Below are positions 1 to 5,956 of a stretch of 5,956 nucleotides of DNA, piece after piece. The position numbers and the translations under genes are program-made. The notes beneath the pieces were generated by a model. That model searched no databases. It was not told the origin of the DNA and saw nothing but the letters and a program-made list of their open reading frames with translations. The DNA comes from Paracoccaceae bacterium (GTDB lineage: Bacteria; Pseudomonadota; Alphaproteobacteria; Rhodobacterales; Rhodobacteraceae): the NCBI GenBank assembly GCA_007131465.1, contig SLQN01000152.1:1-5956 (forward strand), read 5' to 3'. How positions within the stretch are numbered: the stretch's first letter is position 1; each line of letters opens with the position of its first letter.

Positions 1-485
1 ACCGGGGCGGCAGTCTTGTCCTTCTGGGCAGTGGCGAGCGCGCGCTGGAGACGGCCTGGCGCGCTGCTGCCGAAACACATGACCGCGTCGCGGTGCGTAT
101 CGGCTACGACGAGGGGCTGGCGCATCGCATGTTTGCAGGCGCGGATGCCGTGCTGGTCCCGTCGCGGTTCGAGCCCTGCGGGCTGACGCAGCTATATGCG
201 CTGCGCTATGGCGCGATCCCGCTGGTGGCCCTGACCGGGGGGCTGGCCGACACGGTCATCACCGCCTCGGAAGCGGGCTTGCGCGCAGGCGTGGCGACAG
301 GGCTGCAATTCCACCCTGTCGATGCGCAATCCCTCGCTTTCGCGCTGGACCGCCTTTGCACGCTGCACGCCGATACGCAGGTCTGGGGTCAGTTGCAGCG
401 CAACGCGATGCGCGCAGAGTTCGGCTGGGACGCCGCGGCAGCGCAGTATGCAGCCCTTTACGCGGCGCTGGACCCCGATGCCTGA
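1..485 (+). CDS. glgA: Glycogen synthase (ADP-glucose type), C-terminal part, 5'-truncated by window edge
   Basis: GlgA transfers glucose from ADP-glucose to the non-reducing end of a growing alpha-1,4-glucan in the cytoplasm (GT5 family, GT-B fold). The open frame begins at base 3 at the left edge without a start codon and gives 160 residues up to the TGA at 483-485. It covers the C-terminal nucleotide-sugar-binding half: LVLLGSGE near residues 5-12, RIGYDE near 34-39, then the GT5 signature PSRFEPCGLTQLYALRYG, with the conserved Glu encoded at 171-173, followed by TGGLADTV. The Arg, Glu, Cys and Gly residues of the signature are intact and the end is the normal helical tail, so the gene looks functional. 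About two thirds of the protein lies outside the window. The next gene, glgX, follows 48 bases downstream on the same strand, as expected in a glg operon. An ATG start for this frame exists at 93, but homologous sequence clearly continues upstream of it, so it is internal. Confidence 0.95.
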   Translation, partial: RGGSLVLLGSGERALETAWRAAAETHDRVAVRIGYDEGLAHRMFAGADAVLVPSRFEPCGLTQLYALRYGAIPLVALTGGLADTVITASEAGLRAGVATGLQFHPVDAQSLAFALDRLCTLHADTQVWGQLQRNAMRAEFGWDAAAAQYAALYAALDPDA

Positions 486-537
486 TCACGCGCCGCCGCA
501 ACCTTCTTTCCCAGACGGATCACCCGGACCCTCATGA
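478..537 (+). other. Possible 19-codon bridging reading frame between glgA and glgX
   Basis: An ATG at 478-480 lies within the last codons of glgA and opens a 19-residue Pro-rich frame (beginning MPDHAPPQP) that ends at TGA 535-537, overlapping the glgX start ATG at 534. It fills the whole 48-base gap between the two genes. A weak GGA at 470-472 precedes it. No recognisable protein motif is present, so any role would be in translational coupling rather than as a product. Chance is a serious alternative. Confidence 0.2.
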
Positions 538-2612
538 CAGACCTGCATCTCTCTGCCAGCGATCCTGATTGCCTTGGTGCGCGTCCCGACGCGCAGGGCA
601 CGTCTTTCGGCGTGTTTTCCGCGCATGCCACACAAATCGATATCTGCCTTTTTGATGCAACGGGACGCGAAACCGACCGTATCGCGCTGCCCGAACGCAC
701 CGGCCATATCTGGCATGGCCATATCGCCGGATTGCGCCCCGGACAGCATTACGGGTTGCGCGCCCACGGCCCTTTTGCGCCCGAGGACGGGCATCTGTTC
801 AATCCGGCCAAGCTGCTGATCGACCCTTATGCGCGGCAACTGACCGGGCGGGTGGGCTGGCATCCGGCGATGCTGGGTTACGACCCTGACAGCGCGGGCG
901 GGACGCTGCGCCCCTGCCCGACCGACAGCGCCCCGCATATGCCGAAATGCGTCATTCAGCCCCCTCTGCCCCCTGCCCTGCCCGGCCCGCGCAGGCCACT
1001 GTCCGAAACTGTCATTCTGGAGGCGCATCTGCGCGGGCTGACCATGCAGATGCCGGGCGTTGCGGGCGCAGGCAGTCCGGCTGCGATCGGCTGTCAGAGG
1101 GTGCTCGACCATCTTGAGACCCTCGGGATCACGGCACTGGAACTGCTGCCGCTTCAGACCTTTGTCGATGACCGCTTCCTGATCGAGAAGGGTCTGGTCA
1201 ACTACTGGGGCTATCAGCCCATTGCCTGGTGTGCGCCTGACCCGCGCTACGGCACGCGCGACGCGTTACGCGACATGGTCAGCGCCCTGCATGGCCGCGG
1301 GATCGAGGTCATCCTCGATGTCGTCTACAACCACACGGGCGAAGGCGACGCGATGGGCCCGACGCTCAGCCTCAAGGGCCTCGACAATGCCAGCTACTAC
1401 CGTCTGGCCGAGGGCGGGCAGCATATCGACGACACAGGCTGCGGCAACACACTGAACCTCGATCATCCGATGGTGCTGCGGCTGGTGCTCGACAGTTTGC
1501 GGATATGGGTGCAGGACTATGGCATCGACGGCTTTCGCTTCGACCTTGCCGCGACGCTGGGGCGGCGCGGGAACAACGGTTTCGACGCCAATGCGCCCTT
1601 TCTGGCCGCGATCCGGCAAGACCCGGTGCTGCGCGCGGTCAAGCTGATTGCCGAGCCGTGGGATATCGGCCCCGGAGGCTACCAGTTGGGCGCTTTCCCG
1701 CATCCGTTCGTGGAATGGAACGACAAGTTCCGCGATGGCGCGCGGCGGTTCTGGCGCGGCGATGACGCGACAGCGCCGGACCTTGCCGCGCGCCTGACCG
1801 GCTCGGCGCAGCAGTTCGACCATTCGGGCCGCGCGGCCACGAGTTCGGTCAATTTCCTGACGGCGCATGACGGCTTCACGCTGATGGATCTGGTCAGCTA
1901 TGCCGACAAGCACAACCACGCCAATGGCGAGGAAAACCGCGACGGCCATGACAACGATTACAGCGCCAATCACGGGGTCGAGGGGCCCAGCGATGCGCCA
2001 GAGGTCGTGGCCGCGCGCGCCCGCACCCGGCGCAACCTGATGGCAACGCTGCTCTTGTCCCAAGGCGTGCCGATGCTTCTGGCGGGGGATGAGATCGGCA
2101 ACAGCCAGCAGGGCAACAACAATGCCTATTGTCAGGACAGCCCCATTGGCTGGGTTGACTGGTCCAGCCCGGACAAGGACTTTCTCGCCTTCACCCGGCG
2201 CATGATCGCGTTTCGCAAGGCGCATCCGATCCTGCGCCAGACCCGTTTCCTGCACAGCCGCGAGCGCGAGGAAGACGATTTCAACGATCTGTGGTGGTGG
2301 CATCCCTCAGGGCGCGCGATGGAATCGCAGGATTGGGAGGACCAGGGCCTGCAGGTGGTCTGTGTCGAAAAGCGCACCGCACACGGCACCCCCCCTTGGG
2401 ACGCGCAGGAAACTGCGCTGTTTCTGGTCTTCAACGCCGGCGCGGCGCTGGATGTGGTGCTGCCCGACGCCCCCGAGGGCCTTTGCTGGCACCGGGCGCT
2501 GGACACCGCAACCGAGGATGGCGCGCCCGAAGACGCGGCTCCGCCGGGTGGCGGACCTGTGGCGATTACGCAGCAATCGGTGGTCGCCTTTGTCTTGGAG
2601 CCCTGCGCATGA
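534..2612 (+). CDS. glgX: Glycogen debranching enzyme GlgX (GH13 with CBM48)
   Basis: GlgX hydrolyses alpha-1,6 branch points of phosphorylase-limit glycogen, releasing short malto-oligosaccharides in the cytoplasm. The 692-residue protein opens with a CBM48-type domain (about residues 12-100; GVFSAHA, IWHGHI, HGPFAPEDGHLFNPAKLLIDPYAR region). The GH13 barrel follows with all four conserved regions: DVVYNH at 262-267, GFRFD with nucleophile Asp337, AEPWD with acid/base Glu374, and TAHDG with stabiliser Asp446. The GlgX hallmarks GCGNTLNLDHP, GGYQLG, NGEENRDG and GNNNAYCQD are also present. A beta-sandwich C-terminal domain follows, slightly longer than in the roughly 657-residue E. coli enzyme. 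The ATG at 534 puts the CBM48 start at the usual distance; the ribosome site is weak (GGA at 526-528). The gene lies 48 bases after glgA and 10 bases before malQ, so it is probably co-transcribed with both. TreX or isoamylase is a less likely alternative given the motifs. Confidence 0.95.
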   Translation: MTDLHLSASDPDCLGARPDAQGTSFGVFSAHATQIDICLFDATGRETDRIALPERTGHIWHGHIAGLRPGQHYGLRAHGPFAPEDGHLFNPAKLLIDPYARQLTGRVGWHPAMLGYDPDSAGGTLRPCPTDSAPHMPKCVIQPPLPPALPGPRRPLSETVILEAHLRGLTMQMPGVAGAGSPAAIGCQRVLDHLETLGITALELLPLQTFVDDRFLIEKGLVNYWGYQPIAWCAPDPRYGTRDALRDMVSALHGRGIEVILDVVYNHTGEGDAMGPTLSLKGLDNASYYRLAEGGQHIDDTGCGNTLNLDHPMVLRLVLDSLRIWVQDYGIDGFRFDLAATLGRRGNNGFDANAPFLAAIRQDPVLRAVKLIAEPWDIGPGGYQLGAFPHPFVEWNDKFRDGARRFWRGDDATAPDLAARLTGSAQQFDHSGRAATSSVNFLTAHDGFTLMDLVSYADKHNHANGEENRDGHDNDYSANHGVEGPSDAPEVVAARARTRRNLMATLLLSQGVPMLLAGDEIGNSQQGNNNAYCQDSPIGWVDWSSPDKDFLAFTRRMIAFRKAHPILRQTRFLHSREREEDDFNDLWWWHPSGRAMESQDWEDQGLQVVCVEKRTAHGTPPWDAQETALFLVFNAGAALDVVLPDAPEGLCWHRALDTATEDGAPEDAAPPGGGPVAITQQSVVAFVLEPCA
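2597..2600 (+). promoter_or_regulatory. Shine-Dalgarno-like GGAG near the glgX end
   Basis: GGAG lies inside the last codons of glgX. It is 8 bases before the ATG at 2609 that overlaps the glgX stop, but 22 bases before the malQ ATG at 2623. The distance is good for the former and too long for direct use by malQ. It may therefore feed malQ indirectly, through reinitiation or coupling, or be just part of the Leu-Glu codons of glgX. Confidence 0.35.
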
Positions 2613-2626
2613 CCCTTGCGCCATGA
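2609..2626 (+). other. Possible 5-codon bridging reading frame between glgX and malQ
   Basis: The bases read ATG, four codons, then TGA (peptide MTLAP). The ATG overlaps the glgX stop codon as ATGA, and the TGA overlaps the malQ start codon as ATGA. A GGAG at 2597-2600 is correctly spaced for this ATG. The layout could let ribosomes ending glgX translate a few codons and restart at malQ. It could also be coincidence, since a start of the form ATGA always carries a +1-frame TGA. Confidence 0.25.
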
Positions 2627-4497
2627 CGGACCATCTGGACGCATTGTGCCGCAAGCTGGGCATCGTCTGGACCTATTTCGACGGGGCGGGACGCGCCGTC
2701 GAGGCCCCGCCCGAGACGCGGCGCGCGCTGGCCACGGCGCTGGGGTATCCGGCAGACACCGAGGCCCTGGCCGCCCGGCAACTGGGCGCGCTGGATGAGG
2801 GCGCATTGCACCCTTTCTATGTCGTGACGGAAGGCGACGCGACCGTGCTCCCACCCGGTGCGGTGCTGGAACTGGAAGCGGGCGGCGCGGGCGATCCGGC
2901 CGGGCCGATCCCGCGCGGGTTACACCGGGTCGTGCTTGGGGGCTGTTCAGCACCCCTGATCAGCGCGCCTGCGCGGCTGGACCTGCCCCCGCGCGCCTGG
3001 GGGATGACTGCGCCGCTTTATGGGCTGTGGGACGGGCAGCCAGCAGGCGTGGGCGATTACGCGCTGCTGGGCGCTGCGGCGGATGCGCTGGGGCAGCAAG
3101 GGGCCGCCTTTCTGGGCATCAATCCCATTCATGCGGGCTTTCCCGCGGACCCAAGCGCCACCAGTCCCTATTCGCCCTCGCATCGCGCGCGGCTGGATAT
3201 CCGGCATGTGGCCGTGGATGCTGTCGCGGGCCCCGCAGGCCCGCTGATCGAGCACGCAACCGAAATCCCGGCGCGGATCAAGGCGCTGCGGGCGGCTTTC
3301 GCCGCTGGCCGCACCGACCCCGATTTCGCCGCATGGCGGGCAGGTGAAGGCGCAGCGCTGGAGCTTTTCGCCCGCCATCAGGCGCTGTCAGACCGGTTCG
3401 GGCCACACTGGCCGACATGGCCCGACGCCTTTCGCGCGCCTGATGCGCCCGAAGTGCAGCGCTTTGCTGCCGAGGCTGCCGATACGGTGACATTTCACGC
3501 CTGGGCGCAATGGATGGCACAGCGGCAACTGGCCACGGCGCAAGCCCAAGCGCGCGCGGCGGGCATGCGCTTCGGCCTCTATCTGGACCTTGCCGTCGGG
3601 ACCCATCCTGACGGGGCGGAAACCTGGGCCGACCCCGGCCTTTATGCGCGCGGGATAAGCCTTGGCGCACCGCCCGACGCGTTTGCACCAGAAGGGCAAA
3701 GCTGGGGGCTGGCCCCGTTCAACCCCTGCGCGCTTCTGGCGCGCAACCTCGCCCCCTTGGCTGCAATCCTGCGCGCGCAATTCCAGCATTGCGGCCTGCT
3801 GCGCATCGACCATATCCTTGGCTTTGCGCGCGCCTTCTGGGTGCCGCCCGGCCTGCCCGGCGCCTATGTCACCATGCCGCGCGCCGCACTTCTGGCAGTG
3901 GCGCGGCTGGAGGCCGCGCGCGCGGGCGCGACCATTGTCGGTGAAGATCTGGGCGTCATCCCGGACGGCCTGCGCGCTGATCTGGAGGCAAGTGGCGTGC
4001 TGGGATGCAGGGTGATGATGTTCGAGATCGAGGATGGCCACCTGCGCGCGCCCGAAGCCTGGCCCGCACCGGTGCTGGCCAGCTTTTCCACCCATGATCT
4101 GCCGACGCTGAAAGGCTGGCGATGCGCGCGCGAGATCGACTGGTGGGAACGCATCGGCAATCTGGACCCCGCCGCGGCCGACGCGCACCGCCGCGTGCGC
4201 GGTGGTGAGGTGGCCGCACTTGACGCGGGCATCGGCGGCATCGATGCCCTGTCCGTTCACCGTGCCCTTGCTGCAACCCCGGCGCGGTTGGTGGCGGTGC
4301 AGGCCGAGGACGTATTCGACTGCGTCGAACAGGCCAACCTGCCGGGCACAGTGACAACACATCCCAACTGGCAAAGGCGTCTGCCGGTGCCGGTCGGGGC
4401 CTTCGCCACCGACCCACGCGTGCGCGCGACGGCGCGCCTGATGGCGGACGCGGGCCGCGATAGTGCTGGTATGACGCCGGGCACGGACAAGGCCTAG
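2623..4497 (+). CDS. malQ: 4-alpha-glucanotransferase (amylomaltase, GH77)
   Basis: MalQ transfers malto-oligosaccharyl units between alpha-1,4-glucans, turning the short chains released by GlgX into longer ones that phosphorylase can use, plus glucose. The 624-residue protein has a short N-terminal domain (about 1-125). The GH77 barrel follows: NPIHAGFPADPS..SPYSPSHR from residue 167, the 250s-type loop ending in SWGLAPFNP (Trp361), LRIDHILGF with nucleophile Asp396, VGEDLGVIPD with acid/base Glu441, and FSTHDLPTLKGW with Asp492. The C-terminal QAEDVFDCVEQANLPGT and HPNWQRRLPV are typical of the family. It is shorter than E. coli MalQ (about 694 residues) mainly at the N-terminus. The open frame extends upstream inside glgX to 2362, but the ATG at 2623 is chosen because MTDHLDALCRKLGI is a typical MalQ beginning and the upstream part is out-of-frame glgX sequence. 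No good ribosome site sits directly before this ATG, which fits translational coupling to glgX. Confidence 0.94.
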   Translation: MTDHLDALCRKLGIVWTYFDGAGRAVEAPPETRRALATALGYPADTEALAARQLGALDEGALHPFYVVTEGDATVLPPGAVLELEAGGAGDPAGPIPRGLHRVVLGGCSAPLISAPARLDLPPRAWGMTAPLYGLWDGQPAGVGDYALLGAAADALGQQGAAFLGINPIHAGFPADPSATSPYSPSHRARLDIRHVAVDAVAGPAGPLIEHATEIPARIKALRAAFAAGRTDPDFAAWRAGEGAALELFARHQALSDRFGPHWPTWPDAFRAPDAPEVQRFAAEAADTVTFHAWAQWMAQRQLATAQAQARAAGMRFGLYLDLAVGTHPDGAETWADPGLYARGISLGAPPDAFAPEGQSWGLAPFNPCALLARNLAPLAAILRAQFQHCGLLRIDHILGFARAFWVPPGLPGAYVTMPRAALLAVARLEAARAGATIVGEDLGVIPDGLRADLEASGVLGCRVMMFEIEDGHLRAPEAWPAPVLASFSTHDLPTLKGWRCAREIDWWERIGNLDPAAADAHRRVRGGEVAALDAGIGGIDALSVHRALAATPARLVAVQAEDVFDCVEQANLPGTVTTHPNWQRRLPVPVGAFATDPRVRATARLMADAGRDSAGMTPGTDKA

Positions 4498-4509
4498 CGC
4501 CACGGCCTT
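4489..4509. terminator. Short inverted repeat between convergent genes, candidate weak bidirectional terminator
   Basis: AAGGCC at 4489-4494 and GGCCTT at 4504-4509 form a perfect 6-bp stem with a 9-base loop. The repeat spans the 10-base gap between the malQ stop (4495-4497) and the stop of the convergent hydrolase (4508-4510), and overlaps one or both stop codons. No T tract follows on either strand and the stem is short, so it is not a classical intrinsic terminator. It is the only hairpin I see at this convergent junction. Confidence 0.3.
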
Positions 4510-5956
4510 AGCGTTTGCGGGTATAGAGCACGGCCATGCTGTCATGCAGCGAAATCGGCCCGCCCAGATAATCCGACCCGATAGCAGGGGCGCGCAGGGC
4601 GACTTGCCAGCCGCCGCCCTCCAGCCCCGGAACCGGCAGGGCTGTCGGGTCCATATCCAGAAGCGGTTTGCCTTCCAGATGGGCGATCACGAAGACCTGC
4701 TCGCCATCCGGCCCGTTGCGCAGGCAGCGAAACGCCACAGTGCCGTTGGTCGGCGGGTGATAATCGAAGACATCGCCGGGGCCATGATTGTCGCGCAGCC
4801 AGGGCCGCGCGGCACGAAACTCCCGCAGCGCCAGCATATAGGCAGTATGGGCATCGCCCAGCTTGTCCACATAATTGGCGACATTGCAGTAGTCGTGCAT
4901 ATCGTCCATCCACGCCCGCGCCACGCGCTTCAATGCGCCTGCATCATAGGGGGTCGGCCCGTCCAGCGGCGGGTCCACGGCGTTGAGAAGACTGGCCATG
5001 ACATCAAGGTCGTAATCCGTGGCCTCGACCAGTGCGGGCAGGATCACGAAGAACCGCCCCAACGTGTCGCGATTCTCGAACCCCAACTGCTTCATGCGGC
5101 GAAAGTTTCCGGGCTCTGAATAGGTATAGGCGTCCACCTGCCAGTTCAGCGAAATCGCCTCTTCTGCCACGACCTTCACGCCATACTGGTCATCCTGATT
5201 GCGGATGAACCCCCAGGAGGCCCGCGCCATGGCGTTCAGGAAATCCATCGGCACGCCGGGGAAGGCCACATAGGTCAGCATCTGGGCAGCGGCATGGTCA
5301 TAGGCCTTGTCAAGAATTTCCATCCGCGTGTCGCCCAGCCGCGTGTTGATGTTCAGCTTGGGGTTGATCTGGGTGCCGCGGCGCAAGGTGTCATGGTTGG
5401 CGCAGCCCGAGATCCAGTTTGACCCGATGCGTGTGATCTCCTGAATCCGCCAGAATTTCGACAGCCAGAACGTATAGAGAAATGGCGTGTTATGCGCGAA
5501 GGTCAGCGGGCCCCACTGGAACACATCATCGTCGCGCTGGCTGTTGATCACGGCGCGGTAGTCCGAACTCAGTTCCCAATCCTCGTCCGGCCAGGGGCGG
5601 CCATCCTCGAACACGAACCAGGGGCGGTATTTGCGGCCCGCCACGTCCTGCACGACATCGGCCATTTCCTGCAAATACTCGTCATCATGGCGCAGCATCT
5701 GGGCATCTGCATCCCACCACTTGAAATCCTGCGCGCCATCCACGCGCACGCCATCCGCGCCGAAATTCACCTTGCGGCGCTGCATTTCCAGCAGGATCGC
5801 GCGCACGACCGGATTGCGGTAATTCAGGTTCTGGCCATACATGTTCGGCCCGGCGAAATAATGGTGGCTCAGCCCGCGCAGCCCCTGATTGTCACTGTGG
5901 CCAAAAACCACATCGAGGATCAGCCGCTTCGGCCCGCCGGGAAAGTTGTGCAGCAC
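4508..5956 (-). CDS. gghA: GH13-type glycoside hydrolase, probable glucosylglycerol hydrolase, 5'-truncated by window edge
   Basis: This frame enters from the right edge and ends at a TAA (plus-strand 4508-4510), giving 482 residues of the C-terminal part. The GTG at the edge is almost certainly an internal Val, because a GH13 barrel needs about 100-300 more residues before this point. GH13 regions are recognisable: region I LDVVFGH (fragment residues 14-20), region II GVRVDGAQD with nucleophile Asp73 (codon 5740-5738), region III FVFEDGRPW with acid/base Glu117 (5608-5606), and region IV CANHDT with stabiliser Asp189 (5392-5390). The catalytic triad is therefore complete. The stretch WELSSDYRAVI, then FQWGPLTFAHNTPF and WISGCANHDTLRRGTQ resembles, from memory, the glucosylglycerol hydrolase group (GghA; Slr1670 in Synechocystis). 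That enzyme cleaves the compatible solute glucosylglycerol to glucose and glycerol. A small beta domain ends the protein. The GH13-type hydrolase call is firm; the substrate assignment is moderate, and another oligosaccharide hydrolase is possible. Its promoter lies outside the window. Confidence 0.65.
   Translation of the reverse strand: MLHNFPGGPKRLILDVVFGHSDNQGLRGLSHHYFAGPNMYGQNLNYRNPVVRAILLEMQRRKVNFGADGVRVDGAQDFKWWDADAQMLRHDDEYLQEMADVVQDVAGRKYRPWFVFEDGRPWPDEDWELSSDYRAVINSQRDDDVFQWGPLTFAHNTPFLYTFWLSKFWRIQEITRIGSNWISGCANHDTLRRGTQINPKLNINTRLGDTRMEILDKAYDHAAAQMLTYVAFPGVPMDFLNAMARASWGFIRNQDDQYGVKVVAEEAISLNWQVDAYTYSEPGNFRRMKQLGFENRDTLGRFFVILPALVEATDYDLDVMASLLNAVDPPLDGPTPYDAGALKRVARAWMDDMHDYCNVANYVDKLGDAHTAYMLALREFRAARPWLRDNHGPGDVFDYHPPTNGTVAFRCLRNGPDGEQVFVIAHLEGKPLLDMDPTALPVPGLEGGGWQVALRAPAIGSDYLGGPISLHDSMAVLYTRKR

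Noticed and set aside
484..523. GATCAC occurring twice (484-489 and 518-523) around the glgA-glgX gap as a possible operator
   Set aside because: A six-base direct repeat is too short to distinguish from chance, and no internal promoter elements are visible in the 48-base gap.
1266..2303. A 345-codon open frame on the minus strand opposite glgX
   Set aside because: It lies wholly antisense to a gene with all its family motifs. Long antisense frames are common in GC-rich DNA, and the translation is rich in Arg, Ala, Val and Gln with no recognisable domain.
2389..2395. A run of seven C within glgX that might serve as a slippage or phase-variation tract
   Set aside because: It is short, encodes Thr-Pro-Pro in a proper frame, and glgX is intact around it. 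Such runs are expected in this composition.
3915..3924. A ten-base alternating CG tract in malQ that could favour Z-DNA
   Set aside because: It falls in Ala/Arg codons of a GC-rich gene, and similar GCGCGC words are scattered throughout the window, so it carries no specific signal.
3388..4545. A 385-codon open frame on the minus strand opposite malQ, running from the hydrolase tail
   Set aside because: It is the shadow of malQ codon usage, contains no family motif and overlaps two well-supported genes.
4544..5119. A 191-codon plus-strand frame opposite the hydrolase
   Set aside because: It is antisense to conserved hydrolase sequence, has no visible ribosome site, and its composition is that of a shadow frame.

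Overview
This is a gene-dense, GC-rich stretch of bacterial chromosome devoted to alpha-glucan metabolism. The base composition (strong G/C at third positions, many GCGCGC words) and the protein style suggest an alphaproteobacterium, most likely of the Rhodobacterales. That placement is inference from composition and remembered family resemblance, not from a search. No RNA gene, mobile element, CRISPR array or prophage signal is visible. Coding sequence fills nearly the whole window, and no stretch above 50 bases lacks a gene.

Layout: positions 1-485 (+) are the 3' end of glycogen synthase (glgA). Positions 534-2612 (+) are a complete glycogen debranching enzyme (glgX), and 2623-4497 (+) a complete 4-alpha-glucanotransferase (malQ). 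These three run in one direction with gaps of 48 and 10 bases and look like the downstream part of a glycogen operon whose promoter and earlier genes lie to the left. Positions 5956-4508 (-) are the 3' part of a convergent gene for a GH13-type glycoside hydrolase. It resembles the glucosylglycerol hydrolase (GghA) group, is cut by the right edge, and ends 10 bases from the malQ stop.

How the genes work together: GlgA extends alpha-1,4-glucan chains from ADP-glucose. GlgX removes the short alpha-1,6 branches left after phosphorylase has trimmed glycogen, and MalQ reshuffles the released malto-oligosaccharides into longer chains and glucose, so synthesis and recycling are combined in one unit. 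If the convergent gene is a true glucosylglycerol hydrolase, it would return glucose and glycerol from a compatible solute. Glucosylglycerol is made from ADP-glucose in organisms that have GgpS, so storage and osmolyte metabolism would meet here at a shared precursor.

The core genes are well-known families with intact catalytic residues. The items worth a second look are the convergent osmolyte-type hydrolase, the tiny reading frames that bridge both operon junctions from stop to start, and an inverted repeat that overlaps both stop codons of the convergent pair. I found no convincing evidence of an undescribed system.
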